This document shows, piece after piece, positions 42,794 through 50,426 of a DNA stretch of 64,000 bases. How positions within the stretch are numbered: the stretch's first letter is position 1; every line of letters begins with the position of its first letter. The DNA lies in contig CAZLGQ010000001.1 in the NCBI GenBank assembly GCA_964559575.1, positions 7,473 to 71,472 on the forward strand. Reading direction: 5' to 3'. Both the position numbers and the translations under genes were made by a program. The notes under the pieces were generated by a model that ran no database searches, had not been told where the DNA came from, and saw only the letters and a program-made list of their open reading frames with translations. The stretch is from SKVL01 sp964559575. Its GTDB lineage: Bacteria; Patescibacteriota; Minisyncoccia; Phycocordibacterales; CSBR16-193.

Positions 42794-43804
42794 TCAATTT
42801 ACACCAAGAAGACTCTCAACTTTATTTATCGTATCACGAGCTTGAGATGATGCTTTTTCTTCACCTGAACTTAAAACCTCTTTTACTTTTTTATCATCTA
42901 TCTTTTTTCTTCTTTCTTGAAACTGATTAACAAAAGAGATCACAGCTTTAGAAACTGATCTTTTAAAATCAACCATTACCTTTTCTCCCTTTTCATGCCT
43001 TTTTAAAATTTCTTCTATTTCCCTTGAAGCTTCTGCTGAAATGATCTTAGTAAGAAAAGCTAAACTATCTATCTTTTCTGACCTCTCTCCCGGATTGGCG
43101 GTCTCGGCTCTTTTTATTTTTTTCTCTATAGTTGCTTCACTATCGGTAAGAAATATAGCATCTTCCGGATAACTTTTTGACATCTTACCTTCACCTCTTA
43201 AGGCAAGAATATTAACCGGTTCAGCACGATTCAAACACTCAGGTACCACAAACACATCTCCATATTTAGAATTAAAATCTTTAGCTAATTCTCTTGCTAC
43301 TTCAACATGTGAAAATTGATCTTTTCCAACCGGAACTAATTTTGCTCTTTGAAGCAAAATATCAGCAGCCATCATAATAGGATAACCGGCAAGTAAAGCA
43401 CTTGCCTGTTCAGGATTTTGACCCCTTTTTAATTTATCTTTCAGTGTAGGTACCCTGATAAGACGAGAAATAGTAATATGTCTTTCAAGATATAACTTTA
43501 AAAGGGCTACTTCATAACGAAGAGCTTTTTGATCAAAAATAGTTACACTATCCGGATCTAGCCCTAAGGCTAAATAATCCTTAACTATAGCATTTACATT
43601 AGACATCACTTCCGAAGGCTCCTTATCGGTAAGACCGTGCATAGTTGCAACAAAAACAAAAGTTGGGTTTTTCTTCTTTTGTAACTCTAAAAAAGGAATT
43701 ACTGATCCTACAAAATTAGCAATAGTTAAATTACCGGAAGGTCTTATTCCGGTAATTATCAACCCTTCTTCATCAGTTGATTCTTTTTGTTTATATGTAT
43801 TCAT
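42794..43804 (-). CDS. trpS: Tryptophanyl-tRNA synthetase
   Basis: 336 aa. The N-terminal TGIRPSGNLTIANFVGS carries the HIGH-like motif (TIAN), GYPIMMAADILL and GKDQFSHVEVAREL follow, and KMSKS is in GEGKMSKSYPEDAIFL. A TATAAT box lies 9 bases before the ATG at 43804; the in-frame ATG at 43810 is only 3 bases from it, so the second is preferred. Converges on the 209 aa protein gene. Confidence 0.97.
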   Translation of the reverse strand: MNTYKQKESTDEEGLIITGIRPSGNLTIANFVGSVIPFLELQKKKNPTFVFVATMHGLTDKEPSEVMSNVNAIVKDYLALGLDPDSVTIFDQKALRYEVALLKLYLERHITISRLIRVPTLKDKLKRGQNPEQASALLAGYPIMMAADILLQRAKLVPVGKDQFSHVEVARELAKDFNSKYGDVFVVPECLNRAEPVNILALRGEGKMSKSYPEDAIFLTDSEATIEKKIKRAETANPGERSEKIDSLAFLTKIISAEASREIEEILKRHEKGEKVMVDFKRSVSKAVISFVNQFQERRKKIDDKKVKEVLSSGEEKASSQARDTINKVESLLGVN

Positions 43805-43865
43805 GATCATTAAATTATATCAATTAAATAGTAGTAAATAAATATTATCTATTTAAATTTAAAGT

Positions 43866-45074
43866 TTAGTTATATAAATTCCTCTTTTTCATTTTATAAA
43901 CCTCTACATTTTTAAAAACTTCAAAGGGGAACTTTATCCCGACTTCATGTCCTTTTTTGGCGCTTTTAACTTCTTTATTTTCTATTTCCATACGAGAAAC
44001 CTTTACCTTCTCTACTCCTATTCTGTCATCAATAATAAAAATCTCTTCTCCTATCTTTAATTTATCGGATAGTCTTATAGAAGCTGTTTTAGCTTTTGGA
44101 TAAACGTGAACAACTCTACCTAATAAACTTTTATAATAATCAGACATAGAATTTTCAACCTCAGAAAAATCACTCGGTGTGGGTTTACCTAAATAAAAAC
44201 CGGAAGAAAATCCTTTATTATAAACCAACTGCAATTCCTTCATTAACTCAATAACTCTTTCTTTACTTATTTTATTATCAAGAGCTTCTCTGTAAACTCT
44301 TATTACAGTATCAACATATAACGGATCTCTGTTTCTTCCTTCTATTTTAAAAGCTTTTACTCCGGCTTTTTTTAATTTATCAATAAAGGGTAAGGTGCAC
44401 AGATCTTTAGCTGACATAACTTTATTATTCTCTAAATTAAGTTCATGTCCATATCTTTCATCTATGACCTTATAAGATCTTCTGCAAGGATGGAAACACT
44501 CACCTCTATTACCTGATCTGTTATGTAAAAATTGACTAATAAAGCATCTACCGGAAACCGAAACACACATGGCACCATGAATAAAAACCTCAATTTCCAA
44601 ACCTTCAACTTTTGATATTTCTTTTATCTGATCAATATTAAGTTCTCTGGCTAAAACTATTCTTTTAGCACCATGTTTTTTATAAAACTCAGCCGTTTCT
44701 TTATTAGCAACAGAAGCTTGGGTTGATATAAAAAAAGGAACTTTATACTTTTTACATAAATTAATTACTGCAAAATCCCAACATATGACCGCATCAACCT
44801 CTCCCGCTACTTTTTTCACTATAGATTCAAGCTTCTTTAATTCTTTATCATAAACAATAGTATTTAAAACCAAATATATTTTAGGTTTTCTTGGATAAGA
44901 ATCGCATATCTCTCTTATCTTTTTTATATCCGAAACACTAAAATTCTTCTTACCAGCTCTCATGGTAAAATCCTCAACACCAAAATAAACAGCATCGGCA
45001 CCAGCCCTGCATGCTGTAATAAGAGAAGTAAAACTCCCTACAGGAGCCATCAATTCATAATTCTCTTTATTCAT
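43866..45074 (-). CDS. U32 family peptidase-like (RNA hydroxylation type)
   Basis: 402 aa. LMAPVGSFTSLITACRAGADAVYFG opens the TIM-barrel-like domain (shown here as LMAPVGSFTS and GADAVYFG). The U32 signature EVFIHGAMCVSVSGRC follows, then the Cys-rich NRGECFHPCRR. A C-terminal beta domain is present. Despite the name, several members (TrhP/YegQ, RlhA/YdcP) are needed for tRNA 5-hydroxyuridine or 23S rRNA 5-hydroxycytidine; the C-x-x-C-type cysteines fit that role. Which RNA is modified cannot be told. Confidence 0.9.
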   Translation of the reverse strand: MNKENYELMAPVGSFTSLITACRAGADAVYFGVEDFTMRAGKKNFSVSDIKKIREICDSYPRKPKIYLVLNTIVYDKELKKLESIVKKVAGEVDAVICWDFAVINLCKKYKVPFFISTQASVANKETAEFYKKHGAKRIVLARELNIDQIKEISKVEGLEIEVFIHGAMCVSVSGRCFISQFLHNRSGNRGECFHPCRRSYKVIDERYGHELNLENNKVMSAKDLCTLPFIDKLKKAGVKAFKIEGRNRDPLYVDTVIRVYREALDNKISKERVIELMKELQLVYNKGFSSGFYLGKPTPSDFSEVENSMSDYYKSLLGRVVHVYPKAKTASIRLSDKLKIGEEIFIIDDRIGVEKVKVSRMEIENKEVKSAKKGHEVGIKFPFEVFKNVEVYKMKKRNLYN

Positions 45075-45154
45075 ATATAAATAATATTACACAGACAAAA
45101 CAATAATTCAAAAAAAATTAGAAATATACTTCCACTACAACTCAAACATCTATA

Positions 45155-45997
45155 TTAATCTCTAAGACGCTGTCCGGACAAACCAACAAACTCATAACCC
45201 CTCTCTTTTAATACTTTAACTCCTTCTTTTACTCCTTCAACTATATCACTCTCCGGATGATTCATATGTATTAAAATTATTGACCCCGGCCCGGCTCTAC
45301 TGAACTCTTTCTTTATCTGTTCCTTACTAAAAGTAGCACCGGCATCTCCTGCTATATTAAATCCTGCTACATAAAGCCCCAACTCCTTTGCAATACCTGT
45401 ACATACCTCATCATAATATGCGGTTCCTGAACGATAAAACTTAGGTCTTCTTCCAGTTATTTTTTCTATCTTTAAACTATTGTCCTCTATCTCTTCGATC
45501 ACTTCTTTCACAGACTTCGTACCTTTAGCTCCGTAAGCATACTCACCGTTTACCGAGCACGGCTTATGATTTAATCCGTGGTTCTCAATAGTAAAAAGAT
45601 CATTTTCAGATAATTCCTCCGTCACTTCAGGAAACTTATCAAGCCAAAGACCGGAAGCAAATATAGTAGCGGGAATCCCTTCTTCCATTAAATATTTAAG
45701 AAGATCTTCATCATATTTTTTTTCACACGCATCTAATGTAAGAGCGATCTTTTTTTCTTCCGTATCTAGTCTGTTGTACACTCCACTTACTTTTTCTCCC
45801 CATTCCTTCGGTTTTATTCCTTGAAATTTACTCTCTAAATCACCCAATACATCATCTTTTTCTTCTAAAGCAGATTCAACACTATCCTCTTTATCAATAA
45901 CCACAACCTCCTTATTGGTTTCTCTCATAAAAAGAAAAAAACCAACGATAAAAACCCCGACCAAAACAACAATGATCAATGGTCTTGTATTTAGCAT
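45155..45997 (-). CDS. Membrane-anchored polysaccharide deacetylase (NodB-like)
   Basis: 280 aa. An N-terminal hydrophobic segment (about 7-24) serves as anchor or signal. The NodB domain starts at KKIALTLDACEKKYDE, with DAC in place of the usual DDG; IENHGLNHKPC supplies the H-x3-H metal motif, and FYRSGTAYYDEV and IILIHMNHPES close the site. It should remove acetyl groups from wall or surface glycans. It lies 10 bases after the arginine decarboxylase gene on the same strand, an unexpected neighbour. Confidence 0.88.
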   Translation of the reverse strand: MLNTRPLIIVVLVGVFIVGFFLFMRETNKEVVVIDKEDSVESALEEKDDVLGDLESKFQGIKPKEWGEKVSGVYNRLDTEEKKIALTLDACEKKYDEDLLKYLMEEGIPATIFASGLWLDKFPEVTEELSENDLFTIENHGLNHKPCSVNGEYAYGAKGTKSVKEVIEEIEDNSLKIEKITGRRPKFYRSGTAYYDEVCTGIAKELGLYVAGFNIAGDAGATFSKEQIKKEFSRAGPGSIILIHMNHPESDIVEGVKEGVKVLKERGYEFVGLSGQRLRD

Positions 45998-46007
45998 ATT
46001 CTAAATA

Positions 46008-46553
46008 TTATTCCATAATAAAGACGGCCGCCGCTACAGTTGTAGTCCAAAGACCATTCTTATTAACCTTTGCTGACTTAGTTATATTTTTAGTCTCAAA
46101 GATATGACCCGAAGCCTTGTAAACCTGCTCTCTTTCTTTCCAAGCTATATCAGGATCAAAATCAATTCCAAGAGTTGTTGCTAACATTGTAGCTGCAAGA
46201 TCCTCCGCATACTCCCCAGCCTCATTTTCTTTTTCCCCAAATGAATGATGCTCCGAAAGATATCCATACCTACTTTCCTCTTTAGGTATAGCTAAACCAA
46301 CAGAAGATGCCATTAAACGATCTGGTTCATTACTCTCAGATCTAGACATGACACAGAAAGTCACCTCTCCCGGATGAAGATACTTCACTCCCTCATTTTT
46401 AGAAATTATCTTACAACCCGGAGGGAATATTGAAGATACGCAGACTAAATTACACTTTTCTATCTTCGCTCCTCTTAAAGCTAACTCAAAGCTAGCTAAC
46501 TTATCTTTATGTACACCTACTCCTTTTGTTAAAAAAACTTTTTTGGGAACCAT
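46008..46553 (-). CDS. Pyruvoyl-dependent arginine decarboxylase
   Basis: 181 aa. PvlArgDC proenzymes cleave themselves between two serines, turning the second into a pyruvoyl group. The site CVSSIFPPG is at residues 38-46 (S40/S41). HPGEVTFCVMSRSESNEPDRLMAS, the YLSEHHSFGEKENEAGEYAE segment with the catalytic Glu, and ETKNITKSA all fit the family. It makes agmatine from arginine for polyamine synthesis or acid resistance. The family is mainly archaeal, with scattered bacterial members including CPR and chlamydiae. No agmatinase is in the window. Confidence 0.95.
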   Translation of the reverse strand: MVPKKVFLTKGVGVHKDKLASFELALRGAKIEKCNLVCVSSIFPPGCKIISKNEGVKYLHPGEVTFCVMSRSESNEPDRLMASSVGLAIPKEESRYGYLSEHHSFGEKENEAGEYAEDLAATMLATTLGIDFDPDIAWKEREQVYKASGHIFETKNITKSAKVNKNGLWTTTVAAAVFIME

Positions 46554-46622
46554 TTTTTTGACAATTTATTTTTTAAATTACTTTTAACAATCTATCCTTA
46601 TTTTTTTAATTATACAACTAAG

Positions 46623-47093
46623 CTATTTATTCACATTATTTTTAATCATTTGTGCAAACTCTTTAACATTTTCCAGGTCTTTCTCATTAGGCCTTCCTTT
46701 ATTTATACCTCCTATAATTTTTAAAATACTGTAATTATCATAACCTAAACAGTTAAAATCCCCTATTATTTCAAATTTCTTTTCTTCCAAGATCTTTCTA
46801 AATTTATCATGAGAACGGTTAAAAATATTATTTCCTTTCATACCACTTGTAGAAAAAAAGAAAACTTTTTTACCCTTCATTATCGGTAAACTACTAACCA
46901 AATCTAATAACCCTTTATGAAAATTAGTTAAATATATACCGGAACCAAATCCCACTACATCAGGCATCTCTATTTCTTTCTTATCTATTTCAAATAATTT
47001 AAATATATCTGCTTCCAAAATAGAACCGATCTCCTTAGCTATCTTTTCTGTATTACCGTAATACATTGAAGCATAAATAATAGTTATTTTCAT
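46623..47093 (-). CDS. Flavodoxin-family protein
   Basis: 156 aa. The FMN phosphate loop is IIYASMYYGNTEKIAKEI near the N-terminus, GFGSGIYLTNFH forms the second loop, and KKVFFFSTSGM the third. This resembles the menaquinone-dependent protoporphyrinogen oxidase (HemG) and flavodoxin-domain group. It may serve as an electron donor, for example to the radical SAM enzymes NrdG, RlmN or Elp3; that link is inference. Single A+T-rich gene. Confidence 0.88.
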   Translation of the reverse strand: MKITIIYASMYYGNTEKIAKEIGSILEADIFKLFEIDKKEIEMPDVVGFGSGIYLTNFHKGLLDLVSSLPIMKGKKVFFFSTSGMKGNNIFNRSHDKFRKILEEKKFEIIGDFNCLGYDNYSILKIIGGINKGRPNEKDLENVKEFAQMIKNNVNK

Positions 47094-47180
47094 ATTAAAT
47101 TTGATTTTATTTATTTTGATTTTATTCTATTTTAACATTCTTTAAAAAAGATCCACTATTTCTAAACCTTATTTTTTTAA

Positions 47181-47633
47181 TTAGATCTTCTTTTTCCAAA
47201 TTATTCCGGGATACCCATCATCTGGTTCAATGATAGTATCGTATTTAATAAATTTTAATTTCTCATAAAATCTCCAAGAACTATTATGAGTTTCCGGACT
47301 GTAACATAATATTTCTGTAAAATTTGATTTTTTTGCTTCTTCAATTACCTTCTGTACTAAAAGATACCCAATACCTCTTTTTCTATATTTAGAAGCTATA
47401 ATATAAAGTTCAACCGGTTTATCTGTTTCGATATAATTACTAAGATAATTAAATATTTTTCTAAAACCGGAAATACCCACAATTTCATCTTTTTCTTGGG
47501 CTACATAAAAATTACAATAGTATGAATCCAACTCTTTTATTAACTCATCTAAAAAATCTTCGTCATTCCAATATAAAGTAAAAATATTTTTTACTTCACT
47601 TTTATCTTTTTTATCATATTTTCTTATTTCCAT
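47181..47633 (-). CDS. GNAT-family N-acetyltransferase
   Basis: 150 aa. Acetyl-CoA binding motif A is YIIASKYRKRGIGYLLVQKV (residues 73-92 approximately), with R-x-x-G-I-G intact. The C-terminal half has SPETHNSSWRFYEKLKFIKYD, the usual motif B. The acceptor is unknown. Single gene followed by the unit D terminator region on the same strand. Confidence 0.93.
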   Translation of the reverse strand: MEIRKYDKKDKSEVKNIFTLYWNDEDFLDELIKELDSYYCNFYVAQEKDEIVGISGFRKIFNYLSNYIETDKPVELYIIASKYRKRGIGYLLVQKVIEEAKKSNFTEILCYSPETHNSSWRFYEKLKFIKYDTIIEPDDGYPGIIWKKKI

Positions 47634-47674
47634 AATTACTGATCATAATAACCTTTATTAAAAAATTTAAAAAA

Positions 47675-47712
47675 CAAAACGCTGCTGACCTTAAAGATCA
47701 AACAGCGTTTAG
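47675..47712 (-). terminator. Rho-independent terminator of the 134 aa membrane protein gene
   Basis: AAACGCTG (47677-47684) pairs with CAGCGTTT (47703-47710). On the minus strand TGTTTTTT follows. It ends unit D. Confidence 0.85.
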
Positions 47713-47743
47713 AACCTCACCAAAGAACACTTTCGCAGTCTTG

Positions 47744-48148
47744 TCACTTAAATCCTCCCAATAATTCTTGATGCTCTTCATCCTTTTGACAGATCAGACG
47801 AAGACCTGAATGATTCAGTCTGGAAAGACCCCAAGAGATTCGATCAGAACTCAATGACAGAACACCATCTACAGAATAAACCTCTCTAACATAAAGTTTT
47901 GGAGGTCTTCCCTTTAAGCAAGCTGATGTTCCGGTAACGATATACATATCGTCATTTCCATCAAGTAAAAGATCTCCTCTGGTTAGATCTGCCCAGTCAT
48001 CAAAAACCAAACCTTCGATCAGATCTTTTCTGGTTCTAGGATCCATGGTCCATGATTGGTCATAATAGATAAAACTTACAAAAAGAATTACCATTAAAAC
48101 CAAAAAAATTCCACGGACCATAATCTCTGCAACCTTTTTCTGGATCAT
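47744..48148 (-). CDS. Single-span membrane-anchored protein of unknown function
   Basis: 134 aa from the ATG at 48148; AGGAGG lies 7 bases upstream. An in-frame TTG at 48154 is less likely. One membrane helix covers residues about 11-30, and the rest should be outside, with two cysteines (in SACLKG and LICQKD). No domain recognised. The gene is G+C-richer than its neighbours and has its own promoter, operator-like palindrome and terminator (unit D), with three repeated hairpins upstream. Confidence 0.78.
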   Translation of the reverse strand: MIQKKVAEIMVRGIFLVLMVILFVSFIYYDQSWTMDPRTRKDLIEGLVFDDWADLTRGDLLLDGNDDMYIVTGTSACLKGRPPKLYVREVYSVDGVLSLSSDRISWGLSRLNHSGLRLICQKDEEHQELLGGFK

Positions 48149-48220
48149 GACCAATCCTCCTTTTTACAAAAACCGGTTCACTAAATCCACTTTGACCAAC
48201 CTGACTGCTATTTCTCTATT

Positions 48221-48249
48221 TTAATAACACAAATTCTAATTTTAGTCAA
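48221..48249 (-). promoter_or_regulatory. Promoter of the 134 aa protein gene, overlaid by a palindrome
   Basis: TTGACT (48244-48249) and TATTAA (48221-48226) on the minus strand with a 17-base spacer. A perfect 12-base inverted repeat (48232-48243 with 48248-48259, AATTCTAATTTT/AAAATTAGAATT) is centred on the -35 box. That is the usual place for a repressor operator. Confidence 0.65.
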
Positions 48250-48299
48250 AATTAGAATTATTTTAAACCCCAAAAAATCTATATTTTAAGAAATTTTTA

Positions 48300-48326
48300 T
48301 TTTGGGGAAGTCTGACTTCCCCAAAA
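48300..48326. repeat. Palindrome copy 1 of 3
   Basis: The core GGGGAAGTCTGACTTCCCC (48304-48322) is flanked by TTTT on the left and AAAA on the right, which extend the stem. The gene-free stretch 48149-48512 (364 bases) holds this, two further copies and the unit D promoter. Confidence 0.9.
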
Positions 48327-48368
48327 ACTTACCACTCTACCACTCTTATCTTAATTCCAAAAAATCCT

Positions 48369-48397
48369 GTTCTGGGGAAGTCTGACTTCCCCAGAAC
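48369..48397. repeat. Palindrome copy 2 of 3
   Basis: The same 19-base core at 48374-48392. Its flanks differ from copy 1 yet still pair: GTTCT on the left with AGAAC on the right. The compensating change means the stem itself is kept. Confidence 0.9.
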
Positions 48398-48440
48398 CCT
48401 ACTACTTAAATATAAAGTCGCTAAATCATTAGAATTGATT

Positions 48441-48482
48441 AAAAAAAAACTTGGGGAAGTCTGACTTCCCCAAGTTTTTTTT
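48441..48482. terminator. Palindrome copy 3 of 3, bidirectional terminator of the nitroreductase gene
   Basis: The same core at 48453-48471, flanked by ACTT/AAGT and then an A9 run on the left and a T8 run on the right. In either direction it is a perfect hairpin followed by T bases. On the minus strand it sits just after the nitroreductase gene. Confidence 0.85.
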
Positions 48483-48512
48483 ATTGAACAAGAGATCTTT
48501 TTATTTTTTTTA

Positions 48513-49235
48513 TTATTTTTGATGACCTACCGGCATTATATAAACAGGTACTTCATCTTGTGATAACTGTAATAGATCATGTACTTTATCATCATCAAAA
48601 GCTCCAACTGCCACCGTACCTAATCCTAAACTCTCAGACTGTAAATAAATATTTTGAGCAACATGACCTACTTCTATATGAACATAGCGCTCTCCTCTTT
48701 TACCATAACGCTCAGTTGTTCTCTCATACACAGCAGTTAAAATTAAATTTATTGGAGCTTCTGCAATAAATGTTTGATTCAAAGCTACTTGACTTAATTT
48801 TTCACTAATATCTTCATCAGAAATTCTTTTAATACTATGACTATCAGGTTTATATTTATAAACTCCAGAAAGTAAATCATCAGTTTCTTCTCTTACTGTT
48901 ATATAAACTGTTAAAGGATAAGTAGCTCCAGCTGATGGTGCTGAACGATAACCACCATCATCTGTTATACCTTGAGCAGACCATAAAACCTGTCCTAATT
49001 TATCCAAGTCAACCGGTTTGTCCAAATAGTTTCTTATACTTCGTCTGGATTCAATAGCTTCTTCAATTGACATCTGTCCTTCTTTTTGTGTTTCCGGTAA
49101 TTTAATGATCTGATTTAAATCACTTTTATCATTGGTCATGGAATCTAAATTATTATTTAATAAAATATAACTGACTAAAAAAATCAGCAAACCGATCACT
49201 AAAAATGCTAAAAGATATTTTCGTTGGAATACCAT
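48513..49235 (-). CDS. Membrane-anchored SagB-type nitroreductase
   Basis: 240 aa. An N-terminal membrane helix covers residues about 8-27. The nitroreductase domain opens with SIEEAIESRRSIRNYLDKPV (FMN-binding Arg and Ser) and continues with LGQVLWSAQGIT, YRSAPSAGATYPLTVYI, HVAQNIYLQSESLGLGTVAVGAF and PVYIMPVGH. It resembles the SagB/ThcOx group, which includes azoline oxidases, but no peptide precursor or cyclodehydratase is nearby, so a general FMN reductase is equally likely. The anchor places the domain outside the membrane, unusual for an FMN enzyme. Confidence 0.88.
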   Translation of the reverse strand: MVFQRKYLLAFLVIGLLIFLVSYILLNNNLDSMTNDKSDLNQIIKLPETQKEGQMSIEEAIESRRSIRNYLDKPVDLDKLGQVLWSAQGITDDGGYRSAPSAGATYPLTVYITVREETDDLLSGVYKYKPDSHSIKRISDEDISEKLSQVALNQTFIAEAPINLILTAVYERTTERYGKRGERYVHIEVGHVAQNIYLQSESLGLGTVAVGAFDDDKVHDLLQLSQDEVPVYIMPVGHQK

Positions 49236-49313
49236 GAATATATTTTAACTAATAAACCTTCGGTATGACAAATATCATTAAAGTACAATAGCTATTATGC
49301 TTTTAAAAACTAA

Positions 49314-50357
49314 TTAGAGTTTATGCTTATTTAATTCAGTTAAAACTTCAGAAAGAGGAACTGTGGCCAAACAACAGTACTTATCGGCAGCACCATAATA
49401 GATAAATAAAGTGTTTTTTAATATAAAAGCACCAGTTGGAAAAACAACATTTTCCACATCTCCTTTTTTCTCATACCATTCTTCAGGTTCTAAAATATCA
49501 TAAGGTAACTGAGCTATTAACTTAGAAGGATCATTTAAATCCAACAGAGCCATTTTAGCAGTATAAGCTCTTTGACGTTTTTTTCCATTAAGAGTTTTAT
49601 CTTCAACATGATGATATATCAATAACCAACCGGCCTCAGTTTTGATAGGGGGAGCACCAGCACCAATTCTATGATCATGCTCGTGGGTAGGTTTTAATAC
49701 CAACTGATGATCGTTCCAATTTAATAGATCATCAGAATATGAAATCCAAATACTAGGAAGTTTCGGTAATTCTTTAACAGTTCCCGGCATCGGAATATCT
49801 ATTTCAGAAGATAAGGGATTTTCAAACCATCTCTGACACCATCGTTGAGGTCTATGTAAAAGAACAAATCTACCATTTATCTTTTCAGGAAAAAGTACAG
49901 CATTTTTATCATCTACCCTAGAAAGTGATATCGGTCCAAGTCTATCAAAATGTCGTAAATCTTTACTAACCGCCAAACCAACGGAAGCTTCAAGTGGGAC
50001 CTCACGAAAAATAACCGGTGACCCATCTTGTAAAATACGTTCTGAAATAGCAGTATAAGTTAAATAAAAACTATCTTCTATTTTGGTTAATCTAGGATCC
50101 TCCACTGCCCATCTTTCAAAATCTGCACCCGGCTCAAATACAGGTTTATCAGATTCTCTCTGAAAATTTACCCCGTCAGAACTACTGGCTAAACCCAAAC
50201 GAGATATATAATACTTATACTCACCAATTGCTCTGTAGAGCAAATAACACTTATTATTATGCCAAACAGCAGCAGGATTAAAAACTGATTGATCTTCCCA
50301 ATCATTATCAGCACTAGCTTCTAAAATTGGGTTGCTGGGATTTCGTTTCAAAAACAT
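49314..50357 (-). CDS. Glycoside hydrolase family 130 protein (mannoside phosphorylase type)
   Basis: 347 aa, five-bladed beta-propeller type. Characteristic pieces are FNPAAVWHNNKCYLLYRAIG, SRLGLASSSDGVNF, WAVEDPRLTKIEDSFYLTYTA (catalytic Asp region), and HHVEDKTLNGKKRQRAYTAKMALLD. GH130 enzymes cleave beta-mannosides by phosphorolysis, giving mannose-1-phosphate, which could feed sugar-nucleotide synthesis. No signal peptide, so intracellular. Exact linkage specificity is not readable. Confidence 0.9.
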   Translation of the reverse strand: MFLKRNPSNPILEASADNDWEDQSVFNPAAVWHNNKCYLLYRAIGEYKYYISRLGLASSSDGVNFQRESDKPVFEPGADFERWAVEDPRLTKIEDSFYLTYTAISERILQDGSPVIFREVPLEASVGLAVSKDLRHFDRLGPISLSRVDDKNAVLFPEKINGRFVLLHRPQRWCQRWFENPLSSEIDIPMPGTVKELPKLPSIWISYSDDLLNWNDHQLVLKPTHEHDHRIGAGAPPIKTEAGWLLIYHHVEDKTLNGKKRQRAYTAKMALLDLNDPSKLIAQLPYDILEPEEWYEKKGDVENVVFPTGAFILKNTLFIYYGAADKYCCLATVPLSEVLTELNKHKL

Positions 50358-50426
50358 GACATACTTAACTAACCTGAAATAATTATTATTAAATATTTTT
50401 AAATTATATAAAAAAACTATTATTTT

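Noticed and set aside
48300..48482. CRISPR array
   Set aside because: The repeats are palindromic 19-mers with spacings of 70 and 79 bases between starts, only three copies, with no cas gene in the window.
48513..49235. Thiazole/oxazole-modified peptide cluster around the SagB-like protein
   Set aside because: No YcaO cyclodehydratase, precursor peptide or dedicated protease is nearby.
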